Assembly (NCBI RefSeq): GCF_016861695.1
Contig: NZ_BOLP01000004.1
Span: 186,001-250,000 of the forward strand
Direction: 5' to 3'
DNA from: Levilactobacillus andaensis
GTDB lineage: Bacteria > Bacillota > Bacilli > Lactobacillales > Lactobacillaceae
Length of the DNA stretch: 64,000 bases
The translations under genes were made by a program, and so were the position numbers. Of this stretch, positions 50,094 through 58,867 are shown piece by piece; within the stretch, counting starts at the first letter, position 1; each line of letters starts with the position of its first letter. Under the pieces are notes generated by a model. The model did not search any database, was not told the DNA's origin, and saw nothing but the letters and a program-made list of their open reading frames with translations.

Positions 50094-50815
50094 TGATTAT
50101 CTTTTCTATGATTATCTGTGCTGTTCTGTCCTTCATCTTCTTCGTTTACATTGAAAATAAGCCGTTGAGTAACACGCTAACTGCTGTTGCTGTGATTGGC
50201 CTGTTGGCAAGCATCTTCTTCATGGTTAAAAATGACCATGACCATCTGGGGATGCACAACGTCACGACCAGTTCGTCACGGACCATCTACTCCGCCTCAC
50301 CTTCTAAACAGTTGCCAATGATGGTCTACCAACCAATTGGTACGGCCAACAAGCACCAGGTCTACGTTTACAAGACGAGCGCGAATGCTAAAAAGGCCAC
50401 CCACACGTCAGCCAAGGTCACAACGACCAACGTGATCAAGCGGACAACGGGTGAGAACCGTATCGTGACGAAGAAGGTTTACCGGGAATACAAGAATGGC
50501 ATGAGCAGTTTCTGGTTCGGCCTTTCCGGTAACGGTCACCAGTACGTGAAGGAAACCAACACGATCTACATCAACAAGAACTGGACGGTCTTAAGTGCCG
50601 CTCAGGCCAAGAAGTTGCAAAAGCTCGCTGGTTCTAAGAGCTACCAAGCTAAGCAAAAGGCTGCCGCAATGACCTACGTTAAGAAACAAGTCATGGCTGC
50701 GATGACCAAGAATCCAACCATGTCAGCCGCTGAACAGAAACAAGTTACCCAACAAGCAACCGCTGCTTACCAAGCCCAAGCAATGAAGCAATTGATTGCC
50801 CAGGTCAAGAAGTAG
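50093..50815 (+). CDS. DUF4811 domain protein, membrane-anchored
   Basis: A 240-residue protein. Two N-terminal helices (about 1-20 and 26-45) are followed by a basic soluble part with GMSSFWFGLSGNGHQYV and an Ala/Gln/Lys-rich end (about 165-240). It fits the DUF4811 family that accompanies DHA2 pumps in lactobacilli; its job is not known. The overlapping start (TAATG) and AGGAGG suggest it is made with the pump. Confidence 0.85.
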   Translation: MIIFSMIICAVLSFIFFVYIENKPLSNTLTAVAVIGLLASIFFMVKNDHDHLGMHNVTTSSSRTIYSASPSKQLPMMVYQPIGTANKHQVYVYKTSANAKKATHTSAKVTTTNVIKRTTGENRIVTKKVYREYKNGMSSFWFGLSGNGHQYVKETNTIYINKNWTVLSAAQAKKLQKLAGSKSYQAKQKAAAMTYVKKQVMAAMTKNPTMSAAEQKQVTQQATAAYQAQAMKQLIAQVKK

Positions 50816-50873
50816 TCTAAATTAAAACAAACAGATAATGTCGCCCTGTGAGGCGCGTCTGCGACCATAGTAA

Positions 50874-50922
50874 AGGGGGATTCGCCCGCAACGTGATGTT
50901 GTGTGGTGAATCCCCCTTTTTT
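50874..50922 (+). terminator. Intrinsic terminator of the MFS-DUF4811 operon
   Basis: AAAGGGGGATTCGCCC, loop, GGTGAATCCCCCTTTTTT, about 60 bases after the DUF4811 stop. Confidence 0.92.
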
Positions 50923-50954
50923 GGCTTGAATAGCTGTTGTGATTGAGCATGAAT

Positions 50955-51151
50955 TACCGCGCTCCGGCTGCCAGGGATTCCACCTGCTGTGGGGACGCTT
51001 CAGCCTGGAAAACCCACCAGTCTTCTCGCTCGCTTTTAAGCCACGAAAACCACGTGTCTTAAAAGTCGCCCATCCTGTTAGCTAGCCAACGGCCAGCTAA
51101 CAGGATTACCACGGCTGGCTGCATCCCTGGCCTCCTCCGGCTCTGATTGTG
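50955..51151. repeat. Dispersed palindromic element A, copy 3
   Basis: Left arm GCTCCGGCTGCCAGGGATTCC and right arm CATCCCTGGCCTCCTCCGG plus CTCTGATTGTG. It carries an inner insertion with its own hairpin (CCTGTTAGCTAGCC with GGCCAGCTAACAGG) absent from copy 1. Confidence 0.8.
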
Positions 51152-51263
51152 TTCTACACAGTAACAATCGTTAGAGGCCCACATCCCATACGTTTGGCGG
51201 TCATGGTAGTCCAGCCGGTAACGACTTATGCAATCAATTATCCCAGTCGTCCGCAAACACAGT

Positions 51264-51428
51264 GTAAGCCGAGAGGCCGCCAGATATGGGCTCAGGCGCG
51301 TCGTTCTACTTAGTCAGTGAGTGAATTTCTCACTGGCTTAGTAGAAGACCAAGCTTGAAGACTCGCGATTTTCGAGGCTTCAAGTTGCGTCCGCACCGTT
51401 CCAGCCCATATCTGGCGGCCGGCAAGGC
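51264..51428. repeat. Dispersed palindromic element B, copy 3
   Basis: Arms GCCGCCAGATATGGGCT and AGCCCATATCTGGCGGC. Inner hairpins: CTACTTAGTCAGTGAG...CTCACTGGCTTAGTAG and CTTGAAGACTCG...CGAGGCTTCAAG. It lies 112 bases from element A copy 3. Confidence 0.82.
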
Positions 51429-51443
51429 GAAGTCAGACTATAT

Positions 51444-51484
51444 TAAAAAAGCAGCTCACGGACAAGATTCCGTCGAGCTGCTTA
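51444..51484 (-). terminator. Intrinsic terminator of the small MerR-like gene
   Basis: Minus strand AAGCAGCTCGACGGAATC, loop, TCCGTGAGCTGC then TTTTTTA, about 30 bases after the stop. Confidence 0.85.
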
Positions 51485-51514
51485 GTGATGCATTTTACCG
51501 ATTCATTACCTTAA

Positions 51515-51754
51515 CTAGATCACCTGAGTTAACTGTGTTTGTCCCTTACGACAACGTGGCATTAACCCGGATAAGTCGTCTAAAGACGTTCCGTTTTCCT
51601 GAAAACATTGAATCATGTCGATCCAGTAGAGATCAGACTCGTCAAACTCTGTTGCGGAGTGTGCCTCCCCTAACAAGCCGTTCTTTACGTAAGCTTCAAT
51701 GTCGCTAGCGTCGACGTGTGCGGCCGCAGCCAGTTCAGTCAAGTTCATCTTCAT
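51515..51754 (-). CDS. Small MerR-like DNA-binding protein
   Basis: A 79-residue protein starting MKMNLTELAAAAHVDASDIEAYV, then KNGLLGEAHS and FDESDLYWIDMIQCFQENG: the MerR helix-turn-helix and first wing, with almost no C-terminal domain. GAGGG lies 8 bases before the ATG at 51754. It may be a stand-alone mini regulator. No ligand part is visible. It is divergent from azlCD, which could be its target (inference). Confidence 0.65.
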   Translation of the reverse strand: MKMNLTELAAAAHVDASDIEAYVKNGLLGEAHSATEFDESDLYWIDMIQCFQENGTSLDDLSGLMPRCRKGQTQLTQVI

Positions 51755-51941
51755 CGCCCATACCCTCACTTTCATCTTTTATCAATGAGAGTATCATACA
51801 ACCGTCTTTACCGAAATGCAACCTTTTCTCTTACCTTTTTTTGATGCCAAAATTTACAATTAAATTACACGTTTACGCCCGCCACCGACAGGGCTAAAAT
51901 GGAAGTTAAAACTAAATTAGAATTCAGAAAGGAAGTTAGTC

Positions 51942-52646
51942 ATGGGTCCTTCACTCACCTTCAGGGCCGGCGTCCACGATGTCCTCCCCACGGTCTTTGG
52001 TTACATAGGGGTGGGCCTGGCTTTTGGCATTGTTGCCCACACCAGCCACCTCAGTTTATTGGTCGTTGCCGGTCTCTCATTTATCGTCTATGCGGGGTCC
52101 GCGCAATTCATTATTACCAGCATGCTTTTATTACATGACCCGCTTTCTGCCATTTTTATTTCGACTTTCTTGGTCAATTCTCGAATGATTTTAATGAGTA
52201 CCAGTCTAGCTCAATATTTCCGGCATGAATCGTTGACCCGCAACCTCTTAATCGGGTCTTTGGTCACGGATGAAACCTTTGCGCTCGCCATGAATAAGCA
52301 GAACAAGACGAACGGCAAATTGAGCTTTGCATGGCAATCCGCCGCAAACGTCGTCGCCTACCTGGTCTGGGGGATTGCGACTATTGTTGGTGCTGTCTTG
52401 GGTGGGCTGATCACCAATCCCGAGCGTTTCGGCTTTGACTTTGCCCTGACCGCCATGTTCATTGGCCTCGTCTACCTCCAGTTGATCAGTGACCGCCATT
52501 TAGGCCTGTCGCTCCAGCTCATGGTCATGCTCTTTGTGGCCCTGGTCTACTACTTTATGATTGGCATCATGAGTCAAAACTTCGCGTTACTCGTTGCCAC
52601 TGTGGCGGGTTGCCTCTTTGGAATGGAGATGAAAAAATGTCGATGA
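51942..52646 (+). CDS. azlC: AzlC family branched-chain amino acid exporter, large subunit
   Basis: A 234-residue membrane protein, about seven helices. LPTVFGYIGVGLAFGIVAHTS and SFIVYAGSAQFI are AzlC family hallmarks. With AzlD it exports branched-chain amino acids in other bacteria. AAGGAAG precedes the ATG. Its end overlaps azlD by 10 bases. Confidence 0.92.
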   Translation: MGPSLTFRAGVHDVLPTVFGYIGVGLAFGIVAHTSHLSLLVVAGLSFIVYAGSAQFIITSMLLLHDPLSAIFISTFLVNSRMILMSTSLAQYFRHESLTRNLLIGSLVTDETFALAMNKQNKTNGKLSFAWQSAANVVAYLVWGIATIVGAVLGGLITNPERFGFDFALTAMFIGLVYLQLISDRHLGLSLQLMVMLFVALVYYFMIGIMSQNFALLVATVAGCLFGMEMKKCR

Positions 52647-52969
52647 GCTTAACTGAACTCTGGACGATTCTCGGTTGTGGTCTGGTCACGATTCTATCGC
52701 GGGCCCTGCCGTTTGCCTTCGTTAAATCGCTGACCATACCAGCGTGGCTGATCAACTTTTTGTCCTTCGTTCCGATTACCATTATGACCGCCTTATGCTG
52801 CCAGAGCCTATTTATCGCTAACCCGGGACACTTAGCCACCCTCAACGTTGCCAACTGTCTCGCGGCGATTCCAGCGACGATTGCGGGCGTCCTGACCAAA
52901 AGCCTGCTGATGGTCGTGGTGGTCGGCATCATGGCGATGGCGGTGCTTCGCTACTTTTCGATTGGGTAA
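52637..52969 (+). CDS. azlD: AzlD family branched-chain amino acid exporter, small subunit
   Basis: A 110-residue protein with four helices (WTILGCGLVTILSRALPF, then LINFLSFVPITIMTALC). Starts at ATG 52637 with GGAG upstream, inside the end of azlC; an earlier frame to 52610 lacks a site. Partner of AzlC. Confidence 0.9.
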   Translation: MSMSLTELWTILGCGLVTILSRALPFAFVKSLTIPAWLINFLSFVPITIMTALCCQSLFIANPGHLATLNVANCLAAIPATIAGVLTKSLLMVVVVGIMAMAVLRYFSIG

Positions 52970-52993
52970 GCCCCACATAAAAGTTAACATCAA

Positions 52994-53033
52994 ATAGCCC
53001 ATCCCCAGATACTGTAGGGAATGGGCTATTTGC
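52994..53033 (+). terminator. Terminator-like hairpin after azlCD
   Basis: AAATAGCCCATCCC, loop, GGGAATGGGCTATTT with only a weak T-run. Confidence 0.65.
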
Positions 53034-53121
53034 GACTACTTTTCAGTCTAACTTCAATTGCAAATGTTGCCGAAAACGAATCATTCTGGCGTATGATGGT
53101 AAAAACTAGGAGGCGAACTAA

Positions 53122-53391
53122 ATGAGCCCCGATGTCAAAAACAAAATCGTTTCGACGCGGATATCATCAGACACTTATGAGCAGGCCAAAAACAATTTGG
53201 CAGCACAAGGATTTACTATTTCCGAATACATTCGCTTATCTTTAGTCCAGGCAGCCAATAATCACGGAAACCTTTTAGATTTTTCCGACGCAGTGACCGC
53301 CAAAAATGAAACTGAAACCGGCCAAGTGATAACTATTGGTTCGTTGACCGACTTTGATGATTGGATTGACAGCTTAAAGAACCCTTCCTAG
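53122..53391 (+). CDS. RelB/DinJ-like ribbon-helix-helix antitoxin, orphan
   Basis: An 89-residue protein with an N-terminal RHH fold (KIVSTRISSDTYEQAKNNLAAQGFTISEYIRLSLVQAA), as in RelB/DinJ antitoxins, and a C-terminal tail (about 50-89) rich in acidic residues. AGGAGG precedes the ATG. No RelE/YafQ-like toxin frame follows: an ABC gene ends 8 bases further on the other strand. It is either an orphan antitoxin or a stand-alone regulator. Confidence 0.75.
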   Translation: MSPDVKNKIVSTRISSDTYEQAKNNLAAQGFTISEYIRLSLVQAANNHGNLLDFSDAVTAKNETETGQVITIGSLTDFDDWIDSLKNPS

Positions 53392-53399
53392 GCACTGAT

Positions 53400-54101
53400 T
53401 TAATACTCCGAAAAGTCATATATAAACGGCAGTTCTTGAGAGAATTCCCTATCAATGAAATCTTGACCTCTGAGCTCTGAGACGATTTTCCCTTGATTTA
53501 AAACAGAAACAAAAGAATCAGGAACTAGACGAATATCCCGAACATCGTGAGTGACAATCAAAAAAGTTTGTTGTTTCAGTCTTTCCTCAATTAAGTCAAA
53601 TACCAGCTTCACATTTCTCCGGTCAATATACGCCGATGGTTCGTCTAAAACGATAAACTCCTTTTGAGACTGGAGAAATAAATACAACTGTAGTAGCTTT
53701 TCCTCACCACCCGATAAGTCGTTATACTTTTTATGCCACACGCGTTTGAGAAACGAAAGTACTCGTTCATCTAACCTATTCTCTAAAAATTCAAGGTCTA
53801 TGTGAGAATCCAAAAATACATTTCCTAAAATAAACCTGGTGATTTCGGAACAGCGAACGGTCCCTAGTAACGGTAAATATTGGGTAACGTACAGATAGTT
53901 GTTGTCAGTGGGACCAATAACCTGTCCCGCCGCTTTGCCAAACCGCGTATTCAAAGTCAACGCATCTATTAGCGTACTCTTGCCAGACCCATTTGGCCCA
54001 ATCACAAAATTGACCGCATTCTCGTGGACCTTATAGTTAACTTGATTGAGGGCCAATGCTGTTTCGTGTTGATAGGTATATGAGTAATCTTTTAGCTCCA
54101 T
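53400..54101 (-). CDS. ABC transporter ATP-binding protein
   Basis: A 233-residue ATPase. Walker A GPNGSGKST, signature LSGGE, Walker B FIVLDEP and the H-loop THD are intact. It follows its permease after 3 bases. The pair resembles small ABC-2 exporters that give immunity or export peptides, but no substrate gene is adjacent. The A/T-rich codon use differs from neighbours, hinting at acquisition. Confidence 0.88.
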   Translation of the reverse strand: MELKDYSYTYQHETALALNQVNYKVHENAVNFVIGPNGSGKSTLIDALTLNTRFGKAAGQVIGPTDNNYLYVTQYLPLLGTVRCSEITRFILGNVFLDSHIDLEFLENRLDERVLSFLKRVWHKKYNDLSGGEEKLLQLYLFLQSQKEFIVLDEPSAYIDRRNVKLVFDLIEERLKQQTFLIVTHDVRDIRLVPDSFVSVLNQGKIVSELRGQDFIDREFSQELPFIYDFSEY

Positions 54102-54104
54102 GAC

Positions 54105-54830
54105 TTAACCCCTCTCCACCGGCGATGTGTTGACCAGTCTTAGGATGACCTTACTAATGACAACACTGAGAGCAAGCGCCGCAAGATACCCCAACAAAGG
54201 CAAAATTCGTGGTGACACAATCAGCCGGTAACAAAATACAAGAAAGTTAATCGGGTTTGACCATAGAGGAAGATGGAAGAACTGTGATGCACTGAAAGCT
54301 AAAAAGAAAGCAATCGCAAAGCAAATGTAATTGACCACGACCAATGCTTTAGCGTTTATTGGCAGTAAAATTAAAAACTGAAAAATATTAGCTAAAACAA
54401 AGTACGTCATGGTGCTTGCAATCAAAAGTGTCCCGAAAATGAAGACAATATTGATATGGTAAAGTACAGCACATACCAGCGAAATGAGCAGAATTTCGAC
54501 ACATTGCATAGCAAACCACACAAGCTGCTTGCTAACGGTAAAGACTGACAGTGACGTCACCAACGTTTTATATTGTTTTAAATAGCCCTGTTCTCTCAGT
54601 GTAACGACATCAGAATTCGCCGTAATGGCGTTACTGAAGATCAAGTATCCAATCCAAGGTAAAATTGTATTCAACGCTGCTGTTGAACCTGAATGGGTTG
54701 CGGTTGACAGATTCGGTATGATCATTAGCAAGGGCAATAAAATACTATATCCCAAGAAAACCCATTGGGTCGTCTGCACCTTCAAAAAATATCGAAACAT
54801 GATGATGAGTTCGTTTGTAAAAACTTTCAT
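54105..54830 (-). CDS. ABC-2 type transporter permease
   Basis: A 241-residue membrane protein with about six helices (for example WVFLGYSILLPLLMIIPNL and AIAFFLAFSASQFFHL). Starts at ATG 54830 with GAGGTG; an earlier GTG overlaps that site. Forms an exporter with the adjacent ATPase. Not similar to a drug pump I can name. Confidence 0.85.
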   Translation of the reverse strand: MKVFTNELIIMFRYFLKVQTTQWVFLGYSILLPLLMIIPNLSTATHSGSTAALNTILPWIGYLIFSNAITANSDVVTLREQGYLKQYKTLVTSLSVFTVSKQLVWFAMQCVEILLISLVCAVLYHINIVFIFGTLLIASTMTYFVLANIFQFLILLPINAKALVVVNYICFAIAFFLAFSASQFFHLPLWSNPINFLVFCYRLIVSPRILPLLGYLAALALSVVISKVILRLVNTSPVERG

Positions 54831-54973
54831 CTCGTTCACCTCGTAAGGGCCAATTTAACCCAGTTCCTTGAATAAGGATATCCAAGCCACTCGAATAAGT
54901 TATATGTCTAACTAACGCAATCGACCTCGATGCCCCGATGGCGTTTTGGACAAAACTATCGATGAACAAACGT

Positions 54974-55016
54974 CAAATAGCCGCTAACATCTCAGTGAGA
55001 GTAGCGACTATTTTTA
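54974..55016 (-). terminator. Terminator-like hairpin between pyrP and the ABC operon
   Basis: AAATAGTCGCTAC pairs with GTTAGCGGCTATTT on the minus strand. The T-run is better on the plus side, so direction is unsure. Confidence 0.55.
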
Positions 55017-55051
55017 ATATCCAAATTATATAAGCCTACTTGATGGCTAGG

Positions 55052-56326
55052 CTAATCATCCTGCGGCAGTACCAGGTTCAACACAATTCCCAGTACAGCG
55101 GCGACCGCTAGCCCCGAGAACTCGTATTGGCCGACCTTGAGATAGGCGTTGCCAATCCCAATGACCAGGATGGCCGAGGCAATCATCAGGTTGCGCTTCT
55201 TGTTGAAGTCCACGTGCTTTTCAATCAAGATGCGCATCCCACTCGACGCAATCACCCCAAACAGGAGGAAGCTGATGCCCCCAATGACGGGGTTCGGAAT
55301 ACTTTCAATCAAGGCACTCAGCTTACCGACAAAGCTAAAGATGATGGCAAAGACCGCCGCCCCAATCAGGACATAGACACTGTGCACCCGCGTAATCGCC
55401 AGCACACCAACGTTTTCACCGTAGGACGTTACCGGTGGACCACCGACGAAACTTGCGATGATCGACGCTAGCCCATCCCCCGCTAGCGTATGGTGCAGGC
55501 CGGGGTCTTCGAAGAAGTTACGGTGAGTCAATTCATTTAGCACCGTGATGTGACCAATGTGTTCGGTCATCGTGACAAACGCAATCGGCGCGAGGCTGAC
55601 GATGGCCCCCCAATAAAAGTGCAGCGGGTAGCTCAGAATCGGCACCTCAAAGCTCGGCAGGGAGAACCATGCCGCCGTCATGACCGGTTTGAAGTCGACC
55701 AATCCCGCCAGCGCAGCAATCAAGTAGCCCGCGACGATTCCTAACAAAATTGGTACCAATGATAGGAAACCACGCAGATACAGGTTGAACCCGACCGTCA
55801 GGAGTAACGTTGCCATGGCGACCGCGAAGAATTGCCAGTGATAGGTTCCCTGGCTGTCCACCGTGGCCTTCTGGGCAGCACTCCCCGCCAGCGAAAGGCC
55901 AATCACCATGACCATTGGCCCCACGACGATTGGTGGCAAGGCCTTGTTGATCCAGTCCGACCCGATCCACGCCACAATCAAGGCGACGATCAGGTACACT
56001 GCCCCAACGGCCAGCGTTCCTTGGGCGATTCCCGGATAGCCGGTCGTCTTCATTAACGCCACCATTGGCACGATAAAGGAAAAGCTGGATCCCATGTACG
56101 CCGGAATCTTTCCCCGCGTAATCAGTATGTACATCAACGTCCCCACACCGGAACTAAACAGCGCGATGCCGGGATTTAAGCCCACCAAGATGGGAACTAA
56201 CACCGTTGACCCAAACATCGAAAATAAATGTTGGAGCGATAACCCGAACCATTTTCCCCAGCTCGGCCGTTCCCAGATGTCGATCAGGGCATCCGGATTG
56301 CGGTAGCGTGATGGTGCTTCTTTCAT
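55052..56326 (-). CDS. pyrP: Uracil permease
   Basis: A 424-residue NCS2 (UraA-type) symporter with about fourteen helices. LSLQHLFSMFGSTVLVPILVG and GFNLYLRGFLSLVPILLG are visible, and MTEHIGHI and GGPPVTSYGENVGVLAITRV carry the UraA substrate-site residues. Start ATG 56326 with GGAGGT; longer frames run through the leader. A PyrR-type attenuator in the leader supports uracil as substrate. Confidence 0.93.
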   Translation of the reverse strand: MKEAPSRYRNPDALIDIWERPSWGKWFGLSLQHLFSMFGSTVLVPILVGLNPGIALFSSGVGTLMYILITRGKIPAYMGSSFSFIVPMVALMKTTGYPGIAQGTLAVGAVYLIVALIVAWIGSDWINKALPPIVVGPMVMVIGLSLAGSAAQKATVDSQGTYHWQFFAVAMATLLLTVGFNLYLRGFLSLVPILLGIVAGYLIAALAGLVDFKPVMTAAWFSLPSFEVPILSYPLHFYWGAIVSLAPIAFVTMTEHIGHITVLNELTHRNFFEDPGLHHTLAGDGLASIIASFVGGPPVTSYGENVGVLAITRVHSVYVLIGAAVFAIIFSFVGKLSALIESIPNPVIGGISFLLFGVIASSGMRILIEKHVDFNKKRNLMIASAILVIGIGNAYLKVGQYEFSGLAVAAVLGIVLNLVLPQDD

Positions 56327-56353
56327 AAACAAAGACCTCCAGTCGTGAGATAG

Positions 56354-56470
56354 AAAAAGCGCGCCCGTCCCCCGTAAGGAAACGTGCGCGCCCACTTCAA
56401 GCCTAGACTTAGCCCAGCATCTGCCGGAGGGTGCACCCTTAGTTGCCTCACGGGACAACGTTAAAGGAAC
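56354..56470 (-). promoter_or_regulatory. PyrR-type attenuator upstream of pyrP
   Basis: Minus strand: PyrR-binding hairpin CCTTTAACGTTGTCCCGTG...GGCAACTAAGG (56437-56467) with the CCCGTGAGGC loop motif, then a terminator GCGCGCACGTTTCC/GGGGGACGGGCGCGC ending in TTTTT (56354-56358). With UMP, PyrR should promote termination. Confidence 0.85.
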
Positions 56471-56527
56471 CTATTGACCGTCTGACCGTTGACTAAAATT
56501 CACCAACGGCAAACGTTATTTTCAACT

Positions 56528-56557
56528 ATTATACGGACTTGCTCACACCCATGTCAA
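56528..56557 (-). promoter_or_regulatory. pyrP promoter
   Basis: Minus strand TTGACA (56552-56557), 18-base spacer, TATAAT (56528-56533). Confidence 0.85.
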
Positions 56558-56578
56558 CGCTTATTTTATTAATCGTCT

Positions 56579-57769
56579 CTAACGAATTAGTCGTTGATAC
56601 CAATGATTAATTAAAGCTAACCCTAACACCAAGAGACTGCCTATAATGACCAGTGTCCAGTTGGCGACCCAGTCCGTCACGAAGCCAAAAACGAAGCTCC
56701 CCAACGGCTGAAACGCATCAATGGCCAGAAAGAGAATCCCAAACATCCGCCCTAAATAATCCGGAGCCGTTAAATTTTGAGTGATCGTAATCGCCCGAAT
56801 TTCAAAACACGAGTAGCAAAAGCCGAAGAGACCACTAGCCACCAGGAGAACCCAGTAGTTGGCCCACACCCCGGCGACCAGTAACGCCCCCGCTGCCAAG
56901 GCCAAATCGGCGTAATTCTGCTGCCGGTGCGGTTCTCGCCGCGCCAACGTTAGCCGCGCACCACCGAGGATGCCCCCCAACGCCAACATGACCAGTAAAT
57001 AACTATACTTTGCCGAGTCGCCACCATACAGATGGTTGACGTCATAGGGCAAGACCAGCCGGACCGCTGCGTACAACACGTTGATCAGACCGCCAAGTAC
57101 GATGACCTCGACCAACTTTGGCCGTTGCCAGACGTAATGCCAGCCCGTCAACAGGCTCTCCTTAACGCCTAGTTGTGAAGCTTCGCCAGTTGGCTTTTGA
57201 TACCTAATGCTGAGGTATAACAGAAACGATAGCAGAAATGAGGTGCCATTCAGCAGTAAGAATCCTTGCAGATTTAACCAATGTAAGGCGAGCAGGCCCC
57301 CACCAATCAGTGGCGCACAGATATCTGCTAGATCAATCAGCGTGTTGCTGACGGCGTTAAATCGTTGCCGTCCCGCCAGCGTGATCAGCTCCGGAATCAT
57401 TGCCTTGGCCGCGGGCAGACTGAACGCCAGCCCGACATCCAAAATAACCGTCAATGTAATCAGTGGGGCCGCCGTGATATGCAGCGGGTCCAACCACCAG
57501 GCGCAGGCCAAACAGCCTAAGACACTGAGCAATTCGGCACTGACCACGATTCGTTTCCGGTTGAAATTGTCGACGACCACGCCACAGAGGAGATCACCGA
57601 AAAACAAAACGACCCCGCCGATGGCTTGAATCACCCCCAGCAGCGCCGCATTTCCCGTGGCTTGTACCACGAACCAATTTAATCCAAAGAGATAAAGCGT
57701 GCTTCCGAGTCGCGAGATGAAGGGCGCCAGTAAAAGTGGCAGGTTAAACGCCTTGGTCGTCTGTTCCAT
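56579..57769 (-). CDS. MFS transporter, MFS_3/Mef-like
   Basis: A 396-residue, twelve-helix antiporter of the group that includes macrolide Mef and enterobactin-type exporters. Motifs LLCGVVVDNFNRKRIVV (motif A-like) and GVIQAIGGVVLFFGD are visible. Substrate unknown. The start at ATG 57769 directly follows a short gap from the upstream gene. Its stop is 20 bases from the pyrP promoter. Confidence 0.85.
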   Translation of the reverse strand: MEQTTKAFNLPLLLAPFISRLGSTLYLFGLNWFVVQATGNAALLGVIQAIGGVVLFFGDLLCGVVVDNFNRKRIVVSAELLSVLGCLACAWWLDPLHITAAPLITLTVILDVGLAFSLPAAKAMIPELITLAGRQRFNAVSNTLIDLADICAPLIGGGLLALHWLNLQGFLLLNGTSFLLSFLLYLSIRYQKPTGEASQLGVKESLLTGWHYVWQRPKLVEVIVLGGLINVLYAAVRLVLPYDVNHLYGGDSAKYSYLLVMLALGGILGGARLTLARREPHRQQNYADLALAAGALLVAGVWANYWVLLVASGLFGFCYSCFEIRAITITQNLTAPDYLGRMFGILFLAIDAFQPLGSFVFGFVTDWVANWTLVIIGSLLVLGLALINHWYQRLIR

Positions 57770-57800
57770 GCGACCACCTCCATTTCGCCATTATTCGCGG

Positions 57801-58208
57801 TTAATCGACCATTCGCCAGCTACCTTCATCCGCTTTGGAAATATCATTCAAAAATTTCAAGACCCGTTTGGCCCGGTTCGGCTGCTGCTCATTTAACACG
57901 TTCAGCCCCGCCCCCGTCACCATGGGTGCGCTCAACCGGAAGTTGCCGTCATCGGTTTCCCCGGTCGCAAAGGCCATCACGGTCTCACCAGATTCAATCT
58001 GAGTGGTTAAGAAGAACATCGTGAAGTCATCGTCTTCCTGCATGTAGGCGGGCATTGCCCAGATATCCGGCGCAATCTCTTGCATCTCACCGGTCTCAGT
58101 CCCATCAAGAAACTTAAATTCCTTGTGGTTGGCTTGGGTCACTGGCGACTTGAGCACCAGCATCATTTTGGCAAATTCGTTGTCGCCTAATTGTATGTCG
58201 TCCTTCAT
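57801..58208 (-). CDS. Conserved hypothetical protein
   Basis: A 135-residue soluble acidic protein starting MKDDIQLGDNEFAKMMLVLKSP. It has no membrane segment or known motif I recognise; it is rich in Asp and Glu, with FTMFFLTTQIESGETVMAFATGE in the middle. AGGAGG is 8 bases before the ATG at 58208. It lies upstream of the MFS gene on the same strand and could be in its operon. Confidence 0.7.
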   Translation of the reverse strand: MKDDIQLGDNEFAKMMLVLKSPVTQANHKEFKFLDGTETGEMQEIAPDIWAMPAYMQEDDDFTMFFLTTQIESGETVMAFATGETDDGNFRLSAPMVTGAGLNVLNEQQPNRAKRVLKFLNDISKADEGSWRMVD

Positions 58209-58289
58209 CGGTTAATCCTCCTAAATATAGTTCCGTTGTTGAAATGGGCGTCTTAATTTAGACCGCCAATTTCATATTGCAGAAACGTG

Positions 58290-58321
58290 TGCCAAAGGGC
58301 AGCCGCCCCTTGGCACACTCT
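58290..58321 (-). terminator. Hairpin after the paiA-like gene
   Basis: GTGTGCCAAGGGGC and GCCCTTTGGCACAC pair around a GGCT loop; the T-run is weak. Confidence 0.5.
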
Positions 58322-58333
58322 CGTTAGAAACTA

Positions 58334-58852
58334 TTATACCAGCGTCTTCTCCAAAATTAAATCGCGTTGTGCGTCCGTCCCCAATTGGAAGACGTGGTCA
58401 CCGACCTGTTGGAAGCCCATCCGCTGATAAAACTTCTGAGCGGGCTCGTTATGTTCCCAAACGCCGAGCCAAATCGTCCGACATCCAAGCTGTTTAGCCG
58501 TTGCGACCGCGTCATCGTAAAATTGCCGACCGAGTCCTTGCCGTTTAAACGCTGGCAGGATGTAGATGCGTTCGATTTCCAAAGTAGCTGGCCCCCGGCG
58601 TTCCGATTGGCTGGCTCCCCAATTTAACTTCAGGTACCCCGCCACCTGATCATCAACCAGGATAAACTCAAACCGTGTCGTCGGCTGCTGCATCTCCTGG
58701 GTCAACTGCGCATCGCTATAAGCTGTATCTAAATATTCTGCCAAGTCTGTCGGTGTGTTGGCTGCGCCGAAGGTATCGGCAAAAGTGGCCCGACTAACTT
58801 GCTGTAGCGTCTTCAAATCCGCCAAGGTACACAATTCAATCTTTCCTGTCAT
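58334..58852 (-). CDS. paiA: Polyamine N-acetyltransferase (PaiA-like)
   Basis: A 172-residue GNAT. TLEIERIYILPAFKRQGLGRQF and WLGVWEHNEPAQKFYQRMGFQQVG match Bacillus PaiA closely by eye, which acetylates spermidine and spermine. The start region LADLKTLQQVSRATFADTFG also fits. ATG 58852 with AAGGAG. It follows a MarR gene by 15 bases, so both are probably one operon. Confidence 0.8.
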   Translation of the reverse strand: MTGKIELCTLADLKTLQQVSRATFADTFGAANTPTDLAEYLDTAYSDAQLTQEMQQPTTRFEFILVDDQVAGYLKLNWGASQSERRGPATLEIERIYILPAFKRQGLGRQFYDDAVATAKQLGCRTIWLGVWEHNEPAQKFYQRMGFQQVGDHVFQLGTDAQRDLILEKTLV

Positions 58853-58867
58853 TTCAAGTAGCTCCTT

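Noticed and set aside
54745-54969. 74-codon frame upstream of the ABC permease
   Set aside because: It overlaps the permease start in another frame, lacks a ribosome site and resembles nothing known.
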